Below are positions 1 through 5,160 of a DNA stretch of 5,160 nt, one piece after another; position 1 is the first letter of the stretch, and each line of letters starts with the position of its first letter. A program made the position numbers and the translations under genes. The notes under the pieces were generated by a model. The model did no database searches and was not told where the DNA came from. It was given only the letters and a program-made list of their open reading frames with translations. Source of the stretch: an uncultured Lachnospiraceae bacterium (GTDB lineage: Bacteria; Bacillota; Clostridia; Lachnospirales; Lachnospiraceae); assembly GCA_944376975.1 (NCBI GenBank), contig CALWEE010000136.1, positions 1 through 5,160 of the forward strand. Reading direction: 5' to 3'.

Positions 1-1304
1 TTTGCCGGCTGCTTGGGAAAAATAAAGGGTATTATTACAAGACGGCCCATTTTGTTTCCGTATCTTCCATGATCTACCGGATGAAACGCAACGGAGCGGG
101 GCTGGCGTCCATCTGTATCCTTTGCACGATGGTACTGGTCATGGTATCTTCCACCGTCTGCCTGTATATGGGCGCGGAGGACAGCCTGCGGGCCCGTTAT
201 CCGAGGGATATCAATCTGAACAGCGTGGTCAGCAGTACCCATATGCTGGGATCCGGCTACGCGGATCAGGTAAGAGGACTGGCCGAAGACGTGTGTGAAG
301 AATACGGCGCGGCCATGGACAATGTGCTGGACTATCGGCAGATGTTTTTTTACGGCTTCCTGGCCGGCGACCGGATCGATCTGGTGCCGCCGGATGAGAT
401 GAACAGCCTGAGCGCGGTGGGCGATATGTGGTCGGTGTACGTCGTCCCTCTGGAAGATTACGAACGGCTGACGGGGACGGATGAAACGCTGGAAAGCGGG
501 GAAGCGCTCGTCTATACCACCAAAGGAAAGGACCGCGCGGGAGAAAGTCTTTCCGTAGGGGACGCGCTGACGCTGGATGTAAAAAAACAGGTCGACGATC
601 TTGTGGACATGGGGAACGATATGGGCCAGGTCACGGCCAGCATGTACATTTTCGTTCCGGATTTTGACCAGACGGCGGACAGGCTGATCGAAAGCGCCGA
701 TCCGTCTGTCAACAGCGTGAGCCTTAACTGGTTCTATGGTTTTGACATGGATTGTACGGACGATATCCGCGTTCAGGTGGAAAGGGTTTTGTCTGAACGG
801 GTGCAGACCCTGGAAGCGGGGATAGAAGAAAATGAGTTTTTCCATACTTTGACCGAGGGCCGGGCTTCGGGTCGGACGAATTTTTACTCGATGTACGGCG
901 GGCTGTTCTATCTGGGCATATTACTGGGCATTTCCTTTGTGCTGGCGGCTGTGCTCATCATCTATTACAAGCAGGTATCGGAAGGTTATGAAGACCAGTC
1001 CCGGTTCGAGATCATGCAGAAGGTGGGCATGACCCGAAAGGAGATAAGGAAAAGCATCAATTCCCAGATATTGACCGTATTTTTCATGCCACTGATCATG
1101 GCGGGCGTCCATCTGGTTTTCGCCTTTCCCATCATACGTCGGATGCTCCTGCTTTTCGCCCTGACCAACACGACCCTCCTCGTGCTGACCATGGCCGGCT
1201 GCTACCTGGTCTTTGTGGCTTTTTACATGTTTGTTTACCGGGCCACCTCCAAAGCCTATTATCATATCGTCAGCGGAACGAAAGGACGGGAAACGGAAAT
1301 GTAG
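1..1304 (+). CDS. BceB/FtsX-type ABC transporter permease, C-terminal part (5' end outside window)
   Basis: This is the membrane subunit of a peptide-antibiotic (bacitracin/lantibiotic-type) ABC transporter. The reading frame is open from base 3, so the Met codon at 69 is internal; 433 residues are visible of a family usually about 650 long. Just before and after that Met the text (KTAHFVSVSSMIYRMKRNG) matches the stretch leading into TM7 of BceB-like permeases. A hydrophobic segment follows (about nt 96-170), then a roughly 240-residue hydrophilic loop, the large extracellular domain typical of this family. Three more membrane segments follow (about nt 897-967, 1062-1140 and 1146-1250), with the conserved cytoplasmic motif RFEIMQKVGMTRKEI between the first two. 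In the family such permeases pair with a BceA-like ATPase, often next to a BceRS-like two-component system; any such partners would be upstream and are not visible. The substrate cannot be told from sequence. The stop is TAG and no clear terminator follows. Family assignment is firm; the substrate class is inferred. Confidence -1.
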   Translation, partial: CRLLGKNKGYYYKTAHFVSVSSMIYRMKRNGAGLASICILCTMVLVMVSSTVCLYMGAEDSLRARYPRDINLNSVVSSTHMLGSGYADQVRGLAEDVCEEYGAAMDNVLDYRQMFFYGFLAGDRIDLVPPDEMNSLSAVGDMWSVYVVPLEDYERLTGTDETLESGEALVYTTKGKDRAGESLSVGDALTLDVKKQVDDLVDMGNDMGQVTASMYIFVPDFDQTADRLIESADPSVNSVSLNWFYGFDMDCTDDIRVQVERVLSERVQTLEAGIEENEFFHTLTEGRASGRTNFYSMYGGLFYLGILLGISFVLAAVLIIYYKQVSEGYEDQSRFEIMQKVGMTRKEIRKSINSQILTVFFMPLIMAGVHLVFAFPIIRRMLLLFALTNTTLLVLTMAGCYLVFVAFYMFVYRATSKAYYHIVSGTKGRETEM

Positions 1305-1338
1305 ATGACCGGAAAAGATGCCGGGAATACCCGAAATA

Positions 1339-1347
1339 TGGTATAAT
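1339..1347 (+). promoter_or_regulatory. Extended -10 promoter for the small ORF
   Basis: TGGTATAAT gives a perfect TATAAT box at 1342-1347 with a TGn extension at 1339-1341. No good TTGACA-like box lies 16-18 bases upstream (ATGCCG at 1318-1323 is the best, about three matches), which fits an extended -10 promoter that depends little on a -35. A start near 1354 would put the 40-codon ORF at 1393 behind a leader of about 40 bases. That leader contains a small hairpin (CGGAC 1359-1363 with GTCCG 1369-1373). Confidence -1.
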
Positions 1348-1392
1348 TAAGGAAATATCGGACAAACGGTCCGGAAAGAATGGAGGATGTAT

Positions 1393-1515
1393 ATGAAACC
1401 GGAAGTTTTAAAAGACGTTGTGGAAAAGACAAAGGCGCTGATCGCGTCTCCCACTTGCTGCAAAGAAGCCCGGGCGGCGGCGATCCTTGAAAAGAAGGAA
1501 GATATGCTGGCCTGA
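1393..1515 (+). CDS. Small 40-aa protein, apparently an internally deleted form of a roughly 115-aa Cys-rich Clostridia protein
   Basis: The 40-codon ORF is preceded by GGAGG at 1382-1386, six bases from its ATG, and by a perfect extended -10 box. Both support real expression. Residues 1-30 begin MKPEVLKDVVEKTKALIASP and continue with TCCKEARAAA; residues 31-40 are ILEKKEDMLA. From memory of the family, the first part matches the N-terminus, and the last part the extreme C-terminus, of a conserved 110-120-residue Lachnospiraceae protein often labelled 'molecular chaperone Hsp90' in automatic annotation. Its missing middle normally carries an AWLDAVGT-like segment and a CDCPAC-like cysteine motif just before the C-terminus. 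The join falls in a GCGGCGGCG run (nt 1474-1482). The function of the family is unknown to me and the label is doubtful. It may be a remnant, a genuine short form, or an assembly collapse. No membrane segment or signal peptide is present. That the ORF is a real gene or gene remnant is likely; the family link is recall, not a search. Confidence -1.
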   Translation: MKPEVLKDVVEKTKALIASPTCCKEARAAAILEKKEDMLA

Positions 1516-1549
1516 CCGGGGCGAAAACCGGCGGAACAGGCGGGAAAGC

Positions 1550-1578
1550 TTGACAAAACGGCGCTGTCAGGATATATT
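1550..1578 (+). promoter_or_regulatory. Sigma-A/sigma-70 promoter for putP
   Basis: A perfect -35 box TTGACA (1550-1555) is followed after exactly 17 bases by TATATT (1573-1578), one mismatch from consensus. Transcription would start near 1585, giving a leader of about 40 bases before the putP ATG at 1626. This is the best promoter in the window and implies that putP is transcribed independently of the small ORF upstream. Confidence -1.
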
Positions 1579-1590
1579 AATACCCAGTTA

Positions 1591-1609
1591 TCGCCCGGAA
1601 GACGGGCGA
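1591..1609 (+). promoter_or_regulatory. Leader hairpin just upstream of the putP ribosome binding site
   Basis: TCGCCCG (1591-1597) and CGGGCGA (1603-1609) pair perfectly over 7 bp around a GAAGA loop. The stem ends four bases before the GGGAGG Shine-Dalgarno sequence at 1613-1618. No T-run follows, so it is not a terminator. It would lie near the 5' end of the putP mRNA, where it could protect the transcript or affect ribosome loading. The structure is seen; its role is inferred. Confidence -1.
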
Positions 1610-1625
1610 CGAGGGAGGAAAAAAT

Positions 1626-3203
1626 ATGTCAGCAGATACGATGAAGATCTTTCTGGCAATGGCGTCCTATATGCTGGTCGTTATCGGCATCGGATTGTTT
1701 TTTGCCAAAAGGGCCCAGGCGAATTCGGAGAACTATTTCCTGGGCGGACGTTCTTTAGGCCCGTGGGTCGCCGCCATGAGCGCGGAAGCTTCCGATATGA
1801 GCGGATGGCTTTTGATGGGGCTGCCGGGCGTGGCTTACTGGTGCGGTATTTCCGACGCCATGTGGACAGCCATCGGACTGGCCGTTGGAACGTATGTCAA
1901 CTGGCGCATCGTGGCCAGAAGGCTCAGACGGTATTCCGTCGTTTCCGGAGATTCCATCACGATACCGGATTTTCTCAGCAACCGTTTTCATGAAGGCAGG
2001 AAAGTCATCCTGGGCATTTCCGCCCTGTTCATCCTGGTGTTCTTTACGGTTTACGCCGCCAGCTGTTTTGTGACCTGCGGCAAACTGTTTTCCACGCTGT
2101 TCGGCGCGTCCTATCATTCCATGATGATCGCCGGAGCCATATTCGTTGTCATTTACACGTTTATCGGCGGATTCCTGGCGGAAAGCGCCTCTGACTTCAT
2201 GCAGGCCATCGTCATGGTGATCGCCCTGCTCACGATCTTTATCCTGGGGACAGCGGCCGCGGGCGGCCTGGATGTGGTCATTGAAAACGCGAAAGCGATC
2301 CCCGGCTATTTCTCGCCGACCCAGATCGCTTCGCCGGTGGTGGACGCGGCCGGCGTCCAGCAGGCGGTAAACGGCGTTCCCCAGTTTGGAGAAGCCGGAA
2401 GCTATGGCCTTTTGACCATCGTTTCCACCTTGTCCTGGGGCCTGGGATATTTCGGCGTTCCCCAGGTGCTCCTGCGGTTCATGGCGATCCGTAAGGAACG
2501 GGAACTGAAACAGTCCCGCCGTATCGCCACGGTATGGTGCGTGATCTCCCTGTTCGCGGCGGTATCCATCGGCGTGATCGGCCGATCCCTTTTCCCGGCA
2601 GAAGCGTCCCTGGCCACCTCCAGCAGCGCGGAAAACGTATTCGTGGTCATGTCCCAGTACCTGCTTCCTCCGGTTTTGGCCGGTGTGATCATGGCGGGCA
2701 TCCTGGCGGCGACCATCAGCTCGTCCGATTCCTACCTGCTCATCGCCGCGTCGGCCTTCTCAAAAAATATTTACGAGGGGCTCATGAAAAAGAACAAGGC
2801 GGATGACAAAAAAGTCATGCAGATATCGAGGATCGTGCTGCTTTTAGTGGCCCTTGTGGGCATGGTCATCGCCTGGGACGAAAACAGCGTCATCTTTACC
2901 ATCGTGTCCTTTGCCTGGGCAGGGTTTGGCGCCACGTTCGGACCGGTCATGCTGTTTTCCCTTTTCTGGAAGCGGATCAACCGGGCGGGAGCCATCGCCG
3001 GCATGCTCTCCGGTGGTATCATGGTCTTTGTGTGGAACCTGCTTTTGAGCCCGATGGGCGGTATTTTCAGCATTTATGAGCTGTTCCCCGCCTTTATCAT
3101 TTCTTCCGTGGTGATCGTGATCGTTTCTTTGATGACAAAAGAACCGTCACGCCAGATCGTGGAAGAATTTGAAAAAGCGGCCGGGAAAGGCGACTTATAT
3201 TAA
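1626..3203 (+). CDS. putP: Sodium/proline symporter
   Basis: This is an integral membrane transporter that takes up L-proline with Na+, a member of the solute:sodium symporter family (SSS, TC 2.A.21). At 525 residues it is slightly longer than E. coli PutP (502). The N-terminal signature is nearly identical: NYFLGGRSLGP (residues 36-46) and ASDMSGWLLMGLPG (55-68). Arg42, Asp57 and Ser59 correspond to E. coli Arg40, Asp55 and Ser57, which are needed for Na+ and proline handling. Ser365-Ser366 in LAATISSSDS align with the Na+ ligands Ser340-Thr341. YTFIGGFLAESASD and FAWAGFGATFGPVMLFSLFW are further PutP hallmarks. About 13 membrane helices are expected. An insertion relative to E. coli sits near residues 220-260 (rich in A, V, P, G). 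The ATG is set by GGAGG at 1614-1618, seven bases upstream. The gene has its own promoter and terminator, so it is monocistronic. No proline catabolic gene is adjacent, so use as a nutrient versus an osmoprotectant is open. Substrate assignment to proline is strong but based on similarity. Confidence -1.
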   Translation: MSADTMKIFLAMASYMLVVIGIGLFFAKRAQANSENYFLGGRSLGPWVAAMSAEASDMSGWLLMGLPGVAYWCGISDAMWTAIGLAVGTYVNWRIVARRLRRYSVVSGDSITIPDFLSNRFHEGRKVILGISALFILVFFTVYAASCFVTCGKLFSTLFGASYHSMMIAGAIFVVIYTFIGGFLAESASDFMQAIVMVIALLTIFILGTAAAGGLDVVIENAKAIPGYFSPTQIASPVVDAAGVQQAVNGVPQFGEAGSYGLLTIVSTLSWGLGYFGVPQVLLRFMAIRKERELKQSRRIATVWCVISLFAAVSIGVIGRSLFPAEASLATSSSAENVFVVMSQYLLPPVLAGVIMAGILAATISSSDSYLLIAASAFSKNIYEGLMKKNKADDKKVMQISRIVLLLVALVGMVIAWDENSVIFTIVSFAWAGFGATFGPVMLFSLFWKRINRAGAIAGMLSGGIMVFVWNLLLSPMGGIFSIYELFPAFIISSVVIVIVSLMTKEPSRQIVEEFEKAAGKGDLY

Positions 3204-3217
3204 TTAACGATAACGGT

Positions 3218-3260
3218 AAGGCACAGCCCCGTCGGAAAATCCGGCGGGGTTGTGTCTTTT
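3218..3260 (+). terminator. Strong rho-independent terminator of putP
   Basis: An uninterrupted 18-bp stem (3218-3235 with 3241-3258, including three G-T pairs) closes an AAAAT loop and ends in TTTT (3257-3260). The core CAGCCCCG pairs with CGGGGTTG. It starts 14 bases after the putP stop codon. The reverse strand lacks a T-run on the other side, so it is one-directional. Confidence -1.
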
Positions 3261-3276
3261 AAAAATCAGAGGGATG

Positions 3277-3285
3277 TGGTAAAAT
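3277..3285 (+). promoter_or_regulatory. Candidate extended -10 promoter for nth
   Basis: TGGTAAAAT provides a TAAAAT box (3280-3285) with a TGn extension, about 28 bases before the nth start codon. No convincing -35 exists, because that position falls in the tail of the putP terminator. The placement right after a strong terminator and before a gene with a good ribosome site makes it plausible. Confidence -1.
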
Positions 3286-3313
3286 AAAATCTATCAGGCA
3301 AAAGGAGGCGCTT

Positions 3314-3949
3314 ATGACAAAAGAGGAGCGGGCTCTGGAGGCGATCCGGAGACTGAAACAAGCCTATCCCGACGCCGGGTGCACGCTGGACTACAACGAA
3401 GCCTGGAAGCTTCTGGTAAGTGTCCGTCTGGCGGCCCAGTGCACGGACGCCCGGGTCAATGTGGTCGTGGAAGAATTGTACGCGAAGTATCCCAACGTGG
3501 ACGCCCTGGCTTCGGCCGATCCGGCCGATATCGAAAGCATCGTCCGTCCGTGCGGGCTGGGCAGGAGCAAGGCGCGGGATATCAGCGCCTGCATGAAAAC
3601 GCTCAGGGACGAGTATAACGGCCAGGTCCCGGACGATTTTCAGGCTTTGCTCAAGCTCCCGGGAGTGGGGCGCAAAAGCGCCAACCTGATCATGGGCGAC
3701 GTTTTCGGCAAGCCGGCCATCGTTACGGATACCCACTGTATCCGGCTTGTGAACCGGATCGGGCTGGTCGATGGGATCAGGGACCCGAAAAAGGTGGAGA
3801 TGGCCTTATGGAAGCTCATTCCGCCTGAAGAAGGCAGCGATTTCTGCCATCGTCTTGTTTACCATGGAAGGGATGTATGCACGGCGCGCACAAAGCCCGG
3901 CTGCGACCGGTGCTGCCTGAAAGACATCTGTGAAAAGAACGGCGTGTGA
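3314..3949 (+). CDS. nth: Endonuclease III (DNA glycosylase/AP lyase)
   Basis: This base-excision repair enzyme removes oxidised pyrimidines such as thymine glycol from DNA and nicks the resulting abasic site by beta-elimination. Its 211 residues match the usual length of Nth (E. coli 211). The helix-hairpin-helix LPGVGRKSAN (115-124) contains the catalytic Lys121, and the GPD-loop motif VTDTHCIRLVNR (137-148) contains the catalytic Asp139. These correspond to E. coli Lys120 and Asp138. AAQCTDARVN (40-49) replaces the family's SAQATDxxVN. The C-terminal [4Fe-4S] cysteines are Cys189, Cys197, Cys200 and Cys206, spaced C-x7-C-x2-C-x5-C; the classical first gap is x6. An additional Cys201 sits beside the cluster. 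The ATG is set by AGGAGG at 3303-3308, five bases upstream. It is separated from putP by a terminator and from the next gene by 93 bases. Identification is firm because all catalytic and cluster residues are present. Confidence -1.
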   Translation: MTKEERALEAIRRLKQAYPDAGCTLDYNEAWKLLVSVRLAAQCTDARVNVVVEELYAKYPNVDALASADPADIESIVRPCGLGRSKARDISACMKTLRDEYNGQVPDDFQALLKLPGVGRKSANLIMGDVFGKPAIVTDTHCIRLVNRIGLVDGIRDPKKVEMALWKLIPPEEGSDFCHRLVYHGRDVCTARTKPGCDRCCLKDICEKNGV

Positions 3950-3983
3950 TCCGCCGGATCCACAGGCTTTGTGACTGCGTCAC
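3948..3983. repeat. Overlapping inverted repeats after nth
   Basis: Two perfect inverted repeats lie close together: GATCCG-C-CGGATC (3948-3960, overlapping the nth TGA stop) and GTGAC-TGC-GTCAC (3971-3983). A competing shorter pairing, CACA (3961-3964) with TGTG (3970-3973), uses part of the second one, so two alternative folds exist. No T-run follows, so a normal intrinsic terminator is unlikely. They could be protein-binding sites for the downstream gene or processing structures at the nth 3' end. The repeats are seen; function is unknown. Confidence -1.
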
Positions 3984-4002
3984 GGAATACATACGGAAAA
4001 GA

Positions 4003-4011
4003 TGGTATTCT
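4003..4011 (+). promoter_or_regulatory. Candidate extended -10 promoter for the FAD oxidoreductase gene
   Basis: TGGTATTCT gives a TATTCT box (4006-4011) with a TGn extension, 31 bases before the start codon at 4043. The -35 position (CGGAAT, 3983-3988) is poor. A direct repeat ACGGAA occurs at 3982-3987 and 3993-3998, exactly 11 bases apart (about one helical turn), which is a typical arrangement for an activator that replaces a -35 box. This is suggestive only. Confidence -1.
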
Positions 4012-4022
4012 GATCATGATCA
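4011..4022. promoter_or_regulatory. Perfect palindrome at the presumed transcription start (candidate operator)
   Basis: TGATCATGATCA is a 12-bp perfect palindrome, itself two copies of TGATCA, beginning at the last base of the -10 box and covering the expected start point near 4018. This is where a repressor would block transcription. It does not match a regulator motif I can name with confidence; the halves resemble TTGAT/ATCAA sites of the CRP/FNR type only loosely and lack the N4 centre. Confidence -1.
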
Positions 4023-4042
4023 AACGTACAGGAGGGGATCGA

Positions 4043-5160
4043 ATGAGTAAAACAGTGATCATCGGCGGCGTGGCCGGTGGAGCGACAGCGGCAGCCAGAT
4101 TGAGAAGACTGGATGAAGACATGGAGATCGTCATCATAGAAAAAGGGAATTATATATCTTACGCCAACTGCGGATTGCCGTATTACATCGGCGGCGTGAT
4201 CAAAAACAGGGACGCGCTTTTGGTCCAGACACCGGAAAGTATGCGCAGCCGTTACGACCTGGACGTACGTACGCGGCAGCAGGCGTTCCAGATCGATCCG
4301 GAAGCCAAAGTCGTGCAGGTAAAAAAAGCGGACGGGACGATCTACGCAGAGTCCTACGATCAGCTGATCATAGCCACAGGATCGTCTCCTTATAAACCGA
4401 ATATACCGGGTATCAACAGTGAAGGTATTTATACGCTGTGGACCGTGAACGATACCGACGCCATTTACCAGCGGCTGGAAAAAGACCGGCCGAAAAAGGT
4501 GACGGTCATCGGCGGCGGTTTCATCGGCCTGGAGATGGCGGAGAACCTGAGCAAAAGAGGGCTCGACGTGACGTTGGTGGAAGCCACCAGCCAGGTCATG
4601 CCGCCTTTGGACATGGATATGGCCGGATTCCTTCACGAACATATAAGCAAAAAAGGCGTGCATCTGTATACCGGCGCCGCGGTGACCGGATTCGAGAAGA
4701 ATAAAAAAGGCCTGTCCATTTTCCTTTCCAACGGATCGGAGATCCAGGCCGACATGGTGCTTTTATCCATCGGCGTCCGTCCCAACAGCAAGATCGCCAG
4801 GGAAGCCGGGCTTTTGCTGGGCGAGCGGGGCGGCATTAAAGTCGATGAATATATGCGCACGTCCGAACCCGATATCTGGGCTGTGGGCGACGTGGCAGAG
4901 ATCACGAACCTGGTGACCGGCAAACCGGCCATGATCCCTCTTGCCGGACCGGCGAACAAACAGGGCCGTATCGCGGCCAACGATATCTGTCATCTGAACG
5001 AACAGGAAGAGACCTATGACGGAAGCCTGGGTACTTCCGTCGTAAAAGTATTCGATCTGACGGCGGCCGCCGTCGGCCTGAATGAAAAGGCTTTGAAGGC
5101 GGAGGGCAACGTCAAGGGCGGCGATTATGAAGTGGCGCTGATCCATCAGAAGTCCCACGC
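4043..5160 (+). CDS. CoA-disulfide reductase/NADH oxidase-like FAD oxidoreductase (3' end outside window)
   Basis: The frame is open from the ATG at 4043 to the window edge (372 codons), with AGGAGG at 4030-4035 seven bases upstream. It belongs to the single-cysteine pyridine nucleotide-disulfide reductases, which use NAD(P)H and FAD to reduce CoA disulfides, persulfides, O2 or peroxide. The N-terminal FAD-binding fold VIIGGVAGGATAAARLRR (5-22) has a GGVAGG loop. The redox Cys43 lies in SYANCGLPYYIGG, at the same position as Cys43 of Staphylococcus aureus CoA-disulfide reductase. ATGSSP (111-116) is the linker motif, VIGGGFIGLEMAENL (155-169) the NAD(P)H-binding fold, and AVGDVAE near 280-286 the second FAD motif. 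The dimerisation domain begins around residue 340. Absence of a CxxxxC pair excludes classical glutathione or lipoamide reductases. Many clostridial relatives carry an added C-terminal rhodanese or TusA/DsrE domain; whether this one does is hidden beyond the edge, so the exact substrate cannot be decided. Confidence -1.
   Translation, partial: MSKTVIIGGVAGGATAAARLRRLDEDMEIVIIEKGNYISYANCGLPYYIGGVIKNRDALLVQTPESMRSRYDLDVRTRQQAFQIDPEAKVVQVKKADGTIYAESYDQLIIATGSSPYKPNIPGINSEGIYTLWTVNDTDAIYQRLEKDRPKKVTVIGGGFIGLEMAENLSKRGLDVTLVEATSQVMPPLDMDMAGFLHEHISKKGVHLYTGAAVTGFEKNKKGLSIFLSNGSEIQADMVLLSIGVRPNSKIAREAGLLLGERGGIKVDEYMRTSEPDIWAVGDVAEITNLVTGKPAMIPLAGPANKQGRIAANDICHLNEQEETYDGSLGTSVVKVFDLTAAAVGLNEKALKAEGNVKGGDYEVALIHQKSH

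Noticed and set aside
69..71. ATG at 69 as the start of the permease
   Set aside because: The frame is open upstream to the window edge, the upstream codons continue the conserved family sequence, and there is no ribosome binding site before 69.
921..1265. 114-codon minus-strand ORF opposite the permease
   Set aside because: His/Gln/Gly-rich antisense shadow of the conserved membrane region; no ribosome site or domain.
1511..1543. Terminator after the small ORF (CCTG...CCGG/CCGG...CAGG pairing)
   Set aside because: The stem is short and interrupted, and no T-run follows.
1487..1993. 168-codon plus-strand ORF overlapping the small ORF end and the putP start
   Set aside because: It is out of frame with putP, very Arg/Gly-rich as expected for a shifted frame of GC-rich DNA, and lacks a ribosome binding site at its start.
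3266..3736. 156-codon minus-strand ORF opposite nth
   Set aside because: Antisense of a fully conserved nth gene, with no supporting signals.
3969..3985. CRP or Rex site (TTGTGA...TCAC)
   Set aside because: The half-sites are separated by 5 bases instead of the 6 required for both CRP (TGTGA-N6-TCACA) and Rex (TTGTGA-N6-TCACAA), and the right half ends in CGG; kept only as an unnamed inverted repeat.
3980..4663. 227-codon minus-strand ORF opposite the FAD oxidoreductase
   Set aside because: The plus strand carries an unmistakable flavoenzyme with all motifs; the antisense translation is low-complexity in character (rich in H, R, F, V) and has no recognisable domain.
1..5160. CRISPR array, tRNA/rRNA genes, riboswitch, insertion sequence or prophage genes
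   Set aside because: No regularly spaced repeats, no cloverleaf or rRNA segments, no transposase or integrase coding, and no long leader that could hold a known riboswitch.

Overview
The window reads as chromosomal DNA from a low-to-mid GC Bacillota, most likely a Lachnospiraceae-type Clostridia. This rests on the wording of the proteins (a BceB-like FtsX permease, an SSS-family proline transporter, a clostridial-style endonuclease III and a CoA-disulfide-reductase-like flavoenzyme), strong AGGAGG ribosome binding sites and AT-rich -10 boxes in otherwise GC-rich DNA. No species is claimed. All genes lie on the plus strand.

Layout: (1) 1-1304 is the C-terminal part of a bacitracin/lantibiotic-type ABC transporter permease whose start lies upstream of the window. 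(2) 1305-1625 holds an extended -10 promoter, a 40-codon ORF (1393-1515) that looks like an internally deleted copy of a roughly 115-residue Cys-rich protein found in gut Clostridia, and a near-consensus promoter with a leader hairpin for the next gene. (3) 1626-3203 is a complete sodium/proline symporter, putP, closed by a very strong intrinsic terminator at 3218-3260. (4) 3314-3949 is a complete endonuclease III, nth. (5) 3950-4042 is a short intergenic stretch dense in inverted and direct repeats, with a candidate promoter and operator. (6) From 4043 to the window edge runs the first 372 codons of a CoA-disulfide reductase/NADH oxidase-like FAD enzyme.

The genes do not form one pathway. 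putP is a clear single-gene unit with its own promoter and terminator. nth and the flavoenzyme each have a candidate promoter. They concern peptide-antibiotic sensing or resistance, proline uptake, base-excision repair and thiol/disulfide or oxygen handling: ordinary housekeeping and stress genes. I do not see an undescribed multi-gene system, CRISPR array, mobile element or RNA gene. The points most worth a second look are the shortened small protein at 1393-1515 and the repeat-rich regulatory region before the flavoenzyme.
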